Positions 8,618-18,976 of a DNA stretch of 64,000 nt are shown here, in pieces. The stretch is taken from the NCBI RefSeq assembly GCF_001310275.1, contig NZ_LGYZ01000049.1, positions 123,154 to 187,153 of the forward strand, given 5' to 3'. Below the pieces are notes generated by a model. That model worked only from the letters and a program-made list of their open reading frames with translations, had not been told where the DNA came from and made no database searches. Numbering within the stretch: position 1 is the stretch's first letter; each line of letters opens with the position of its first letter. The DNA is from Nocardia arizonensis. Lineage in GTDB: Bacteria; Actinomycetota; Actinomycetes; Mycobacteriales; Mycobacteriaceae. Position numbers and translations under genes: made by a program.

Positions 8618-8738
8618 CGCCAGACTTCCTCCCCAAAGATGGTGCGCGCGTCACACTTTGACGGCGAGCTGGGTCCCAACAGGAACCCGACTGCGGTAGT
8701 GTGCACGCCGACGGTAACCGCCTGCAACGGGGGTGTCG

Positions 8739-9539
8739 ATGAGCAATGCCACACGGGCGCAGGATCGCTACGATTACAGCTGGACCATAGTCCACACCGA
8801 CGCGCGCGGAATGCGCCGACTCGTCGAGTCGGGTCGTGGACGATTCGGCACCGCGGACTCGTTCACCAACGCCACTTTCAGCAGCCACACCGCGGTCGGC
8901 GCGGCGATCTTCGACGACGCGTGCGACTACGTGACCGAGAACCACTTCTGCGAGATGCTCGACGCCCGCATCGATGACACACCCGAGCCGGTGGCGGTCG
9001 TCGAGGTTTCGGTGGTGGTGCTCGACGGGGACGGCGCCGAGCGCGCGACATTGACCGGTGTGCCCTACTACCGCCAGGTCACCGACGACGACGTCGCCGA
9101 ACATCTGATCGGGATGAGTCAGGCCGCCGTCGAAGACGAACGCCGCCGACTCGCCCGCGACCTCGACGACGAGCCGGAGGTCGGCGCCGCGGATTTCGGC
9201 TGGTACACCGAGAGCCACACGTACGAGGCCGTGGCGTTCGGCGAGACGCTCGACGAGCAACGGCGCGAACCGATCGACGCGCTGCGCCGCACGGCCGCCC
9301 ACCTGCGGGCCGAGGTTCACGAACCCGATTTCTGCCGGGAACAGCTGGCGCGCGCCGAACACGATCTCCTCGAGACCGACCCGACCGCCGAGCGCCTGAC
9401 CGTCGACGTGCGCCGCGCCCGCGTCGATCGCTGGCGGCGTCAGCTCGAGATATCCGCCGAGGCGTATCTGGACGCCGCCGCACTCGACGCCGCCGCCTCG
9501 AATCTGCGTCGCGCCGCGCGCGCGGACAGCGACCGCTGA
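8739..9539 (+). CDS. Hypothetical protein
   Basis: A 266-residue soluble protein that I do not recognise. It has no signal peptide or membrane segment. The first half is a mixed alpha/beta region (YSWTIVHTDARGMRRLVESG; VAVVEVSVVVLDGDGAERAT); the second half, from about residue 125, is strongly helical, charged and rich in Arg/Glu, suggesting coiled coils. ATG 8739 is preferred, with GTG 8733 as an alternative two codons upstream. It stands alone between a terminator and the furA promoter region. Confidence 0.65.
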   Translation: MSNATRAQDRYDYSWTIVHTDARGMRRLVESGRGRFGTADSFTNATFSSHTAVGAAIFDDACDYVTENHFCEMLDARIDDTPEPVAVVEVSVVVLDGDGAERATLTGVPYYRQVTDDDVAEHLIGMSQAAVEDERRRLARDLDDEPEVGAADFGWYTESHTYEAVAFGETLDEQRREPIDALRRTAAHLRAEVHEPDFCREQLARAEHDLLETDPTAERLTVDVRRARVDRWRRQLEISAEAYLDAAALDAAASNLRRAARADSDR

Positions 9540-9567
9540 ACCGGTTCCACCGAGCGCGCGCCCTTTT

Positions 9568-9605
9568 TTGATTCATTCCAGAATTTCTCTTGACTCATTC
9601 CAGAA
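9568..9605 (+). promoter_or_regulatory. furA promoter/operator region with a 22-base-spaced direct repeat
   Basis: TTGATTCATTCCAGAA (9568-9583) and TTGACTCATTCCAGAA (9590-9605) are nearly identical and start 22 bases apart, two helical turns. The second contains a good -35 hexamer, TTGACT. A -10-like TAAGAC follows at 9612-9617, only 8 bases before the GTG of furA, so a leaderless or near-leaderless transcript is likely, as known for mycobacterial furA. The AT-rich repeats are the natural place for FurA autorepression (inference). Confidence 0.6.
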
Positions 9606-9625
9606 AAGGGATAAGACTTCGGTAC

Positions 9626-12290
<2,665 letters not shown>

Positions 12291-12303
12291 GTGATATCCC
12301 GCT

Positions 12304-12338
12304 GAACCCGGGCCTGCCCTTCGGGTCGGCCCGGGTTC
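12304..12338. terminator. Bidirectional terminator between katG and the SDR gene
   Basis: GAACCCGGGCC, a 13-base loop, GGCCCGGGTTC: eleven perfect pairs midway between the convergent katG (ends 12290) and SDR (ends 12359) genes. Confidence 0.75.
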
Positions 12339-12358
12339 TCGCGTTCACGCCGCGGCGA

Positions 12359-13120
12359 TCACTTCGGGGCGAAGCGCATACCGGCGTCCAGGCGCAGGCA
12401 CTGGCCGTTGAGCATGGCGTTGTCGACGATGGCGCCGACCAGTTTGGCGTACTCGTCGGGCCGTCCCATGCGCTTGGGGAAGGCGTTGCCCGCCACCAGC
12501 GGCGTCACGACCTCCTGCGGCACGCCCGCGAGGATGCCGGTGTCGAACAGCGACGGCGCGATGGCCAGCACGCGCACGCCGACCGAGCCGAGGTCGCGCG
12601 CCATGGTCAGCGCCATGCCCGCGATACCGGCCTTGGCGGCGGTGTAGGCGACCTGACCGATCTGGCCCTCGAAGGCCGCGATGGACGCGGTGTTGATGAT
12701 GACCCCGCGCTCGCCGTCGGCGTTCGGCTCGCCCTGGCTCATGTGCCACGCCTGGAGCCGGTTGAGGTTGAATGTCGAGATCAGGTTCAAGTTGACGATG
12801 TCGCTGAAGGTCTCCAGGTCGTGCGGCCCGGTCTTGGTCAGCGTGCGCTTGGCCGCACCACCGCCCGCGGTGTTGACCGCGATATCGAGTCCGCCCAGTT
12901 CGGCGACGACGTCGGCAAGGATCTGTTCCATTCCGGCGTGATCGGTGACATCGCCCGCGTAGAACGAACCACCCAGATCTGCCGCCACCTTCTGCCCCTC
13001 GCTCGCGGTGCGGTCCACGATCACCACGCGGGCCCCGCGGGCGGCGAGCAGTTCGGCGCTGGCGCGCCCCATGCCGGACGCGCCGCCGACGACGACGGCG
13101 CGGGCTCCCTGAATCTCCAT
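12359..13120 (-). CDS. SDR oxidoreductase of the 3-hydroxyacyl-CoA dehydrogenase type 2 (HSD17B10-like) group
   Basis: A 253-residue short-chain dehydrogenase. The cofactor motif is VVGGASGMGRASAELLA, with VDRT after strand 2 suggesting NAD preference; NTAGGG replaces the usual NNAG. The active site has the Ser in GVIINTASIAAFEG and the YTAAK Tyr/Lys pair. The long insertion before it and the C-terminal MRFAPK end match the branch oxidising 3-hydroxyacyl-CoAs and hydroxysteroids. ATG 13120 was chosen because AGGAAC-type sequence lies upstream and family proteins start there. A KstR-like box at 13162-13175 lies 41 bases upstream, which points to lipid or sterol catabolism. Confidence 0.9.
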   Translation of the reverse strand: MEIQGARAVVVGGASGMGRASAELLAARGARVVIVDRTASEGQKVAADLGGSFYAGDVTDHAGMEQILADVVAELGGLDIAVNTAGGGAAKRTLTKTGPHDLETFSDIVNLNLISTFNLNRLQAWHMSQGEPNADGERGVIINTASIAAFEGQIGQVAYTAAKAGIAGMALTMARDLGSVGVRVLAIAPSLFDTGILAGVPQEVVTPLVAGNAFPKRMGRPDEYAKLVGAIVDNAMLNGQCLRLDAGMRFAPK

Positions 13121-13161
13121 ACTCGTTCCTGTTCCTAGGCTCGGTGCTACCGTCCCGACGG

Positions 13162-13175
13162 TATAACGTGTTCTA
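13162..13175. promoter_or_regulatory. KstR-like operator
   Basis: TATAACGTGTTCTA fits the published KstR consensus TnnAACnnGTTnnA at every fixed position. It sits upstream of the SDR at 12359-13120 and is the best of three related sites in the window (others at 51979 and 63755). Confidence 0.6.
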
Positions 13176-13374
13176 GAAAAAGCACCAGCCCCGCAGGACT
13201 CGACCACCGCCGCCGTGGTCGCCCGCGTTCTCGCCGGTCGATTCGACGGCCCACCCCGCGACCGCCGCCGGCTGCCCGGCAGGCGCGGACGCACCGAGCG
13301 GACATATTCGCCCGCCGTGCCGCGGCGCACCGCGATCGACTCGGAATATGCCCGCTCGATTCGAGAGCTGTTCG

Positions 13375-13659
13375 CTATTCGGCCGGATCGCCCTCCGAAG
13401 CCTCGTCAGCCTCGTCAGCCTCGTCGTCGGCTTCGTTTCCTGCCTCTTCCTCGGATACGGCGTCGTCATCGGATTCGTCGTCCGCGTCGTCGTCGGATTC
13501 GTCCTCGGATTCGGTCCGAGAACCCTCGTCCGACTCGTCCTCGTCGGATTCACTGTCGGAATCGTCCGCGAACTCGTCGGCGACGAATTCGTCGTCATTC
13601 GCTTCGTCGTCGGCCTCGTAGCCGGGATCGTCTTCGTCGGGGGGAATGGGTTGTGCCAT
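13375..13659 (-). CDS. Extremely acidic low-complexity protein
   Basis: A 94-residue protein in which 50 residues are Asp or Glu and only one is basic (a single Arg). After MAQPIPPDEDDPGYEADDEA it continues as runs of Asp, Glu, Ser and Ala to the end, so it should be intrinsically disordered and highly negatively charged. There is no signal peptide, no membrane segment and no recognised domain. The opposite strand is also open (13348-13812) but would give a Val/Phe/Leu-rich product, the expected mirror of GAC/GAG codons. The coding call rests on the start codon context and codon pattern and is moderate. DNA mimicry or cation buffering are speculative roles. Confidence 0.5.
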   Translation of the reverse strand: MAQPIPPDEDDPGYEADDEANDDEFVADEFADDSDSESDEDESDEGSRTESEDESDDDADDESDDDAVSEEEAGNEADDEADEADEASEGDPAE

Positions 13660-13969
13660 GCGTCAATGGTCCACCGGAGCACCGCACCGCGTCGCCGAAA
13701 TCACGCAACCTGGACGGCACCGCGTCGCGTGTCGCGATTCATGGCGTGTCCCAAGGAATTACGACGCAATCACCTCGACCTGTTTCGCACCCGCGAATTC
13801 GGTGTCACGTAGTTCAATTGCAGATGAACAGTTTTCGCTTCATCCACCGAAGAGATCGGACGAATTACGCTCGGCATCAATCGGTTCCGTAATGGAATAC
13901 CTTCGGGCGAATCCCGGAATTCTCGAACGATCGTACCGAAACCATTCCTTGTCGGTCGACGACTTCCCA
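13660..13969. other. Lower-GC intergenic stretch
   Basis: About 310 bases, with 13750-13970 visibly richer in A and T than the surroundings. No convincing gene, hairpin or repeat was found. It lies upstream of the acidic-protein gene and may hold its promoter. Confidence 0.45.
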
Positions 13970-14248
13970 TTACGCCCGAACCGACGACCGATCTCGAATC
14001 GCCGTCCCGCGACGCCGCCGCAGCAACCGGCGTAGGCGATCACGCAGACCGGCGATGGAGCGCGGTCCGGGGTCGGCGGGCCGCTCGTCCGCCTCCACCG
14101 TCGCCGCCTGCGCGAGTCGCGCGTGCAGTTGTTCACGAACCTGGTCCGGGGTGTACGCGCGACGGCGGCGCTCGGCCCGCACGACAACCACACCGGTGGC
14201 GACCACACCGGCCGCACCCGCCAATCCCACTGCCTTCCACCACCTCAT
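13970..14248 (-). CDS. Small single-pass membrane protein, conserved-type hypothetical
   Basis: A 92-residue protein starting MRWWKAVGLAGAAG and running through one hydrophobic segment (residues about 5-24), then RAERRRRAYTPDQVREQLHARL and a basic, Arg-rich C-terminus (LRDRLRRLLRRRRGTA). By the positive-inside rule the basic tail is cytoplasmic. ATG 14248 was chosen because the frame extends upstream across the divergent gene without support. It is divergent from the NlpC/P60-like gene with only 18 bases between starts, so the two probably share a promoter region. The function is unknown. Confidence 0.65.
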   Translation of the reverse strand: MRWWKAVGLAGAAGVVATGVVVVRAERRRRAYTPDQVREQLHARLAQAATVEADERPADPGPRSIAGLRDRLRRLLRRRRGTAIRDRSSVRA

Positions 14249-14266
14249 ACCGCATAGGCTACGGCC

Positions 14267-14920
14267 ATGACGGGTAAGGGCATCAGTCTGGACCGGGCTC
14301 TCGAGCTCACCAGAACCGGCGACATCTGGCTTTTCCGCGGACATTCGACCGCGGACCGGGTGATCAGGATGACGACCAACAGTCCGGTGAACCACGTCGG
14401 CATGTCCGTGGTGATCGATGACATGCCCGCCCTGATCTGGCACGCGGAACTGGGAAAGTCGTTGCCGGACCTGTGGTCCGGGTCCGCGCACCGCGGTGTG
14501 CAACTGCACAACCTGCACGACGCCGTCCTGGTGTGGGCGCACCGCTACGGCCAGCAGGCGTGGCTTCGGCAACTGAACCTCCCGGTCACCGTGGAGATGG
14601 AGGACAACCTGCTGCGCACCATCGCCCGACTCGATGGAACCCCGTTCCCGTCGACCGCCGCGCTGGCGGGCCGCTGGTTGCGCGGGCGCGGCGCCCGGCT
14701 GCCGAAACTCGGACGCCGGGCCGCCCGCGAGTTGGAGAGCGCCTACTGCGCGGAGGTCGTCGCGGCGACCTATCAGTCGATGGGTCTGCTGCCCGCGCAC
14801 CGCGACGCCAACTGGTACGACCCGGGCCGCTTCTGGAGCGGTGACGGACTCCGTCTCGCGGGTGGCTACGAACTCGGTGGCGAGATCGCCGTCGAGACGC
14901 CGCCCGCGCCGGGAGAATGA
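14267..14920 (+). CDS. Permuted papain-like (YiiX/NlpC-P60-type) hydrolase
   Basis: A 217-residue protein with the layout of circularly permuted NlpC/P60 enzymes. The His comes first, in TNSPVNHVGMSVVI after a GDIWLFRG strand, and the nucleophile Cys comes later in LESAYCAEVVAATYQ. Known members act as amidases, acyltransferases or peptidases on cell-wall or lipid substrates. No signal peptide or membrane segment is seen, so a cytoplasmic location is likely. It starts at ATG 14267, divergent from a small membrane protein. The family assignment is fairly confident; the substrate is unknown. Confidence 0.7.
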   Translation: MTGKGISLDRALELTRTGDIWLFRGHSTADRVIRMTTNSPVNHVGMSVVIDDMPALIWHAELGKSLPDLWSGSAHRGVQLHNLHDAVLVWAHRYGQQAWLRQLNLPVTVEMEDNLLRTIARLDGTPFPSTAALAGRWLRGRGARLPKLGRRAARELESAYCAEVVAATYQSMGLLPAHRDANWYDPGRFWSGDGLRLAGGYELGGEIAVETPPAPGE

Positions 14921-15262
14921 CCCCGGCGTCGCCGCCCGAACTCGATCAGGTTGAAGCTGACATGGAATATCACCCGTTTCGGGTGAGCATCGCGTCGGGG
15001 TCGGCCGCTACCGTTGCGGTGAACCGCATTGTTGGACGCGGCCGCCGACCCGGTCCGGGAATCCGGCGGTCGCTTATTGCAGGTTGCCCTCGCCGCCGTG
15101 TGCGTTCCTTCCCTGATGCACACGGTGCGCGCGGCCCTCTTTCATCCGCGCCGAGCCCTGTCGAGCCCACGATTCCTGGGTCTGAAGCATTCTCATTTCA
15201 ACTCTAGACTTGCCGATGTTCGGGCGGCGACTACCTGCCGCCACTACCGGATAGGCAAACTT
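14921..15262. other. Intergenic stretch, nothing recognised
   Basis: About 340 bases between the NlpC/P60-like gene and the secreted Ig-like protein. No gene or strong hairpin was seen. It presumably contains the promoter of the downstream gene. Confidence 0.45.
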
Positions 15263-15298
15263 GTGACGAAATTCCCACTTGTGACGAAATTCCCAGTG
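15263..15298 (+). repeat. Tandem 18-base duplication at a start codon
   Basis: GTGACGAAATTCCCACTT (15263-15280) is followed directly by GTGACGAAATTCCCAGTG (15281-15298). The copies are in frame and each supplies a GTG start candidate, so the protein may begin MTKFPL-MTKFPV or only MTKFPV. Confidence 0.8.
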
Positions 15299-15700
15299 GC
15301 CCGGTATATCTCGACAATCGGGGTGACCGCGGCGACCGTTGTCCTGCTCGCCGCGCCACACGCCGCCGCGGCATCGAATACCTACACCATGTCGGTGACG
15401 GGTTCGAGTCACGTGGCCGGGTGCGCTTACACGCTGTCGATCGACAACCCGCCGGCTACCGCCTCGGCCGCCTTCTACGACAACGGCCAGCGGATCGGCC
15501 CCTCCTCCGGCTCGGGGAGCCTCACCGGCCGACTCGAGACCAAGTGGACGCCCGCCACCGCCGGAACCCACACGCTCACCGCCTCCATGGGCTACCTGAG
15601 CACCGCCGTCTACGTCGACCCGCTGACCGTCGAGGTCACCTCGACCGGCACCTGTGCGGGTGGCGGGCTCGGCTCGCTGCTGCCGAGCATCTCCGGCTGA
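15281..15700 (+). CDS. Secreted Ig-like fold protein
   Basis: A 139-residue exported protein. The signal peptide spans residues about 1-30 (VARYISTIGVTAATVVLLAA, cleavage expected after PHAAAA). The mature part reads as one bacterial Ig-like domain: GSSHVAGCAYTLSIDNPP opens and STGTCAGGG closes, so the two cysteines may form a disulfide. The middle has WTPATAGTHTLTASMG, typical of Ig-like repeat domains. GTG 15281 is the simplest start; GTG 15263, from the duplicated unit, is equally possible and adds six residues. It is followed by two hairpins shared with the convergent transporter operon. An extracellular binding or structural role is likely. Confidence 0.75.
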   Translation: MTKFPVARYISTIGVTAATVVLLAAPHAAAASNTYTMSVTGSSHVAGCAYTLSIDNPPATASAAFYDNGQRIGPSSGSGSLTGRLETKWTPATAGTHTLTASMGYLSTAVYVDPLTVEVTSTGTCAGGGLGSLLPSISG

Positions 15701-15713
15701 TCGTTCGCACGCC

Positions 15714-15781
15714 GCGTCCGGGGCCGTACGTGACGACCCCGGACGCCGCGATGCCGGGCACCGCGTGGCGGAGCCCGGCAT
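15714..15781. terminator. Two adjacent hairpins between convergent genes
   Basis: GCGTCCGGGG (15714-15723) pairs with CCCCGGACGC (15737-15746), and ATGCCGGGC (15751-15759) pairs with GCCCGGCAT (15773-15781). They lie between the Ig-like gene (ends 15700) and the substrate-binding protein gene (ends 15796), and could serve both directions. Confidence 0.7.
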
Positions 15782-15795
15782 CGGGGGTGGTGTCG

Positions 15796-17043
15796 CTACT
15801 TGGTGGTGTCGATGATGTCGCCGACCAGGCTCCAGCGGTCACCGCTCAGGCGCTGGATCTGCAACGCCTCGATCGGGAAGGAATCACCGGGGCCCGTCTT
15901 CAGCGAGATCCCCGGCAGCAGCAGATCGACCGACACATTGTTCAGGTTGCGCATGGCGTCGCGCAGACCTTCCCGGGTCGGGCAGCCCGCCGCGGCGAAG
16001 GTCTTGGCGAAACTGTCCGCGGTCGCCCAGCCCAGCAGGGCGTAGCCGCTGGTCGGGTCGATGCCCTGGCCGTAGCGGGCGAGTTTGTCCTTGTACTCGC
16101 GCATGGCCGGATCGGAATCGCGGGACGGATCGGCGGGATCCTTGACGAAGGCGGCCGAGACCACGCCCTGGATGTTCTCCAACCCGACCGGCTTGAGGGT
16201 GGTCACCGAATTGGAAACCGTGGTGAGGATGTGCAGGGGATTCCAGTCGGTGGCGCGGGCGTCGGCCGCGAGGGTCTGCGCGGCGAACTTCGGCGTCGAG
16301 AAGTTCAGCAGTACATCGGCTTTCGATCCGGCGAGGGTGCGCACCTGCGGTTCCACGGTCGGATCGGTGACCTCGTAGCTCTGCTCGGCCACGATCTTCA
16401 CCCCGCTGTCGGCGATCGCGGCGCGGAAGCTGTCGAGCAGATCCTTGCCGAAGTCGTCGTTCTGGTAGAGCACCGCCACCGTCGCATCGGGCCGTTCCTT
16501 GCGGACGTGCCGGGCGAACGCACGGCCCTCGGACCGGTAGCTGGGCTGCCAACCGATGGTCCACGGATGTTCGGTGTCGGTGCCCCATTTGGTCGCGCCG
16601 CCCGCCACGAACACCTGCGGGACCTTGCGCTGGTTCAGATAGTCCCAGACCGCCGAGGACGTGGCGGTGCCGAGGGTCTGGAAGACGGCGAACACCTGGT
16701 CCTGCTCGACGAGTCGGCGGGTCTCCTCCACCGTCTTGGGCGGCTGGTAGCTGTCGTCGCGCAACAGGTATTCGACCTTGCGTCCGCCGAGACCGCCCTT
16801 CTCGGCATTGAGGTAGTCGAAGTAGGCGTGCACGCCCTTGCCCGCCTCGCCGTAGGCCGACGCGGGCCCCGACAGCGGATACACACCGCCAAGCTTGAGC
16901 GTCGTGTCGGTGATGCCTACGGTCTGCTGACCGCGGCACTCACCTTCGGCCGTGGTGACGCTGTCACCGCGCCCGCCGCACGCGGTGAGTGCCAGCACGG
17001 CCGCCGCGGCCACTCCGACCAACCGAAATGCCCTGGTTACCAT
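15796..17043 (-). CDS. livK: Branched-chain amino acid-type ABC transporter substrate-binding lipoprotein
   Basis: A 415-residue periplasmic-binding-type lipoprotein, last gene of the transporter operon. The signal peptide ends in the lipobox LALTACGG, so the Cys near residue 22 is lipidated. The mature part is a Leu/Ile/Val-binding fold (GVYPLSGPASAYGEAGKGV; VAVLYQNDDFGKDLLDSFR). Its ATG at 17043 overlaps the permease stop codon by one base (TAATG), implying translational coupling. The binding pocket cannot be assigned to a ligand from sequence; amides, urea, aromatic acids or sterol breakdown products are alternatives to amino acids. Confidence 0.9.
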   Translation of the reverse strand: MVTRAFRLVGVAAAAVLALTACGGRGDSVTTAEGECRGQQTVGITDTTLKLGGVYPLSGPASAYGEAGKGVHAYFDYLNAEKGGLGGRKVEYLLRDDSYQPPKTVEETRRLVEQDQVFAVFQTLGTATSSAVWDYLNQRKVPQVFVAGGATKWGTDTEHPWTIGWQPSYRSEGRAFARHVRKERPDATVAVLYQNDDFGKDLLDSFRAAIADSGVKIVAEQSYEVTDPTVEPQVRTLAGSKADVLLNFSTPKFAAQTLAADARATDWNPLHILTTVSNSVTTLKPVGLENIQGVVSAAFVKDPADPSRDSDPAMREYKDKLARYGQGIDPTSGYALLGWATADSFAKTFAAAGCPTREGLRDAMRNLNNVSVDLLLPGISLKTGPGDSFPIEALQIQRLSGDRWSLVGDIIDTTK

Positions 17044-18095
17044 TATTTTTCGCCTTTCCGAACGAGCACGGGAATGATTCGACGAACGATGCGGCCGACG
17101 AGTCCGGCCAATCCGGTCGGCGCGAGGTACATCAGGGCGATGACGACGATGCCGAAGATCACCCCGGGCGCGGCCTGGTTGACGTCCTGGGCCACGCTCG
17201 GCACGTATTGCACGAACAGTGCCCCGAGCAGCGCGCCCCACAGTGATCCGAGACCGCCGACGACGATGCCCGCGAGCAGGGTGATCGACAGGCCGACGGT
17301 GAAGGAGTCCGGCGAGACGTAGGCGATCACCCAGGTGTAGACGCATCCGGCGACGCCGGCCAACATGGCGCTCCAGGCGAAGGCGAGGCTCTTGTAGAAG
17401 GCCAGGCGCACACCCATCATCTCCGCCACGATCTCGTTGTCGCGGACCGCCCGCAACGCGCGACCGACCCGCGACCGCAGCAGTCCCGCGACCAGCACGA
17501 AACACACCGCCGCCGTGCACAGGGCGAGGAAGTACAGCCACTGGTCCTCGGCGAGACCGGTCCAGGCGGGCGCCTGCGGCTTGGACACCGTCAACCCCAT
17601 CGATCCGCCGGTGATCGAGTCGAATCGTTTGAGCAGCGGCACCGTGAAGATCGCAATGGCCAGCGTGACCAGCGCCAGGTACAGTCCGCGAAGCCGCAGT
17701 GCGGGAATGCCGACCGCGAGCCCGAGTACGAAGGTCACCGCGGCCGCGAGCGGCAGCGCCGCGAGATACGGTACGTCCCAGCGATCCATCACCACGGCCG
17801 CGACGTAGGCGCCCGCGCCGAAGAACGCGCCGTGGCCCAGTGATATCTGGCCGGTGTAGCCGGTCAGCAGATTCAGCCCGAGCAGCGCGATCGCGTAGAT
17901 CATCACCATCGACAGCTGGAAAGTGTAGAACGGGGCCAGCTGGAACGGGGCCGCGCAGGCCACCGCGAAGAGGGCGGTGACCGCCAGCGGATTGCGATGC
18001 CGAGTCACGAAGGCGATCCAGCGGTTGCGCCGCGCGGAGGACGGCGCCGGGGCAGGCTCGGCGGCCGCGGCGGGCCGAATGTCGATCTCGCTCAT
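17043..18095 (-). CDS. livM: Branched-chain amino acid-type ABC transporter permease LivM
   Basis: A 350-residue inner-membrane permease with about ten hydrophobic segments. It has the LivM signature region NLLTGYTGQISLGHGAFFGAG and, late in the protein, GGLGSLWGALLGALFV near the ATPase coupling helix. A soluble, Ala/Pro-rich N-terminal tail of about 30 residues precedes the first segment. ATG 18095 was chosen: it overlaps the LivH stop by four bases. It pairs with LivH to form the translocation channel. Confidence 0.92.
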   Translation of the reverse strand: MSEIDIRPAAAAEPAPAPSSARRNRWIAFVTRHRNPLAVTALFAVACAAPFQLAPFYTFQLSMVMIYAIALLGLNLLTGYTGQISLGHGAFFGAGAYVAAVVMDRWDVPYLAALPLAAAVTFVLGLAVGIPALRLRGLYLALVTLAIAIFTVPLLKRFDSITGGSMGLTVSKPQAPAWTGLAEDQWLYFLALCTAAVCFVLVAGLLRSRVGRALRAVRDNEIVAEMMGVRLAFYKSLAFAWSAMLAGVAGCVYTWVIAYVSPDSFTVGLSITLLAGIVVGGLGSLWGALLGALFVQYVPSVAQDVNQAAPGVIFGIVVIALMYLAPTGLAGLVGRIVRRIIPVLVRKGEK

Positions 18096-18973
18096 ACCCG
18101 TTGCACCGCCACCGTGCCGAAGAGTCCCTGCGGGCGGATCAGCAGGACCGTGACGATGATCAGCAGTGGCACGCCGATCTTCAGTTCGGTCCCGATCACG
18201 TCGATGTAGGCGCCCGCGAGTGTCTCGGTGACCCCGACGACGAGTCCGCCCACCACCGCGCCGACCGGCGAGTCGAATCCGCCCAGGGTCGCCGCCGCGA
18301 AGGCGTAGATCAGCACGCCGCCCATCATGTTGGGTTCGAGGAACAGCATGGGCGCGGCCAGGATGCCCGACACCGCCCCCACCAGGGCGGCCAGTCCCCA
18401 CCCGAGGGCGAGTACCATTCCGACCCGAATCCCGTTCAGCCGCGCCGATTCCGGGTTCGCGGCCACCGCCCGCATGGCCAGCCCGATCTTGGTGAAGCGG
18501 AACAGCGCGAACAGCAGTGCCATCACCGTGGTGACCACGGCGAGCACACCGAGACTCTCATAGCTCGCGCTCACCCCGCCCGTGCTGATCGCGCCGTCGG
18601 GGAACGGACTCGGGAACGATTTGAGCTGGAACGACCAGATCCACCCCGCGACGGCGTTGATGAAGAAGAACAGCCCGACGGTGACGATCACCAAGGTCAG
18701 TTCGGGAGCGCCTTCGACGGGCCGGATCACCACCCGCTCGATGAGCATGCCACCCGCGAAGGAGATGGCGAGCGCGGTGATCATGGCCGCCCACAGCGGC
18801 ATTCCGGTCTGGCCGAGGGTCCAGGCGAGGAAGGCGGAGAACATGGCGAGCTCGCCCTGGGCGAAGTTCGCGATGCCGGTGAATCGGTAGATGAGGACCA
18901 GTCCCAGCGCCAGGCTCGCGTAGATCGCGCCCGCGGTGAGACCGCCCAGAATTTGTTCGATCAATTGGTTCAT
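18092..18973 (-). CDS. livH: Branched-chain amino acid-type ABC transporter permease LivH
   Basis: A 293-residue permease with about eight membrane segments. GLTAGAIYASLALGLVLIYR and GIANFAQGELAMF are the conserved N-terminal LivH motifs, and AAATLGGFDSPVGAVVGGLV the coupling region near the C-terminus. It starts at ATG 18973, three bases after the LivF stop, and overlaps LivM by four bases. Confidence 0.92.
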   Translation of the reverse strand: MNQLIEQILGGLTAGAIYASLALGLVLIYRFTGIANFAQGELAMFSAFLAWTLGQTGMPLWAAMITALAISFAGGMLIERVVIRPVEGAPELTLVIVTVGLFFFINAVAGWIWSFQLKSFPSPFPDGAISTGGVSASYESLGVLAVVTTVMALLFALFRFTKIGLAMRAVAANPESARLNGIRVGMVLALGWGLAALVGAVSGILAAPMLFLEPNMMGGVLIYAFAAATLGGFDSPVGAVVGGLVVGVTETLAGAYIDVIGTELKIGVPLLIIVTVLLIRPQGLFGTVAVQRV

Positions 18974-18976
18974 GGG

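Noticed and set aside
13348..13812. Val/Phe/Leu-rich open frame on the plus strand, opposite the acidic protein
   Set aside because: It is the mirror image of Asp/Glu codons (GAC/GAG give GTC/CTC). Hydrophobic appearance alone is no evidence, although the strand question is left open in the findings.
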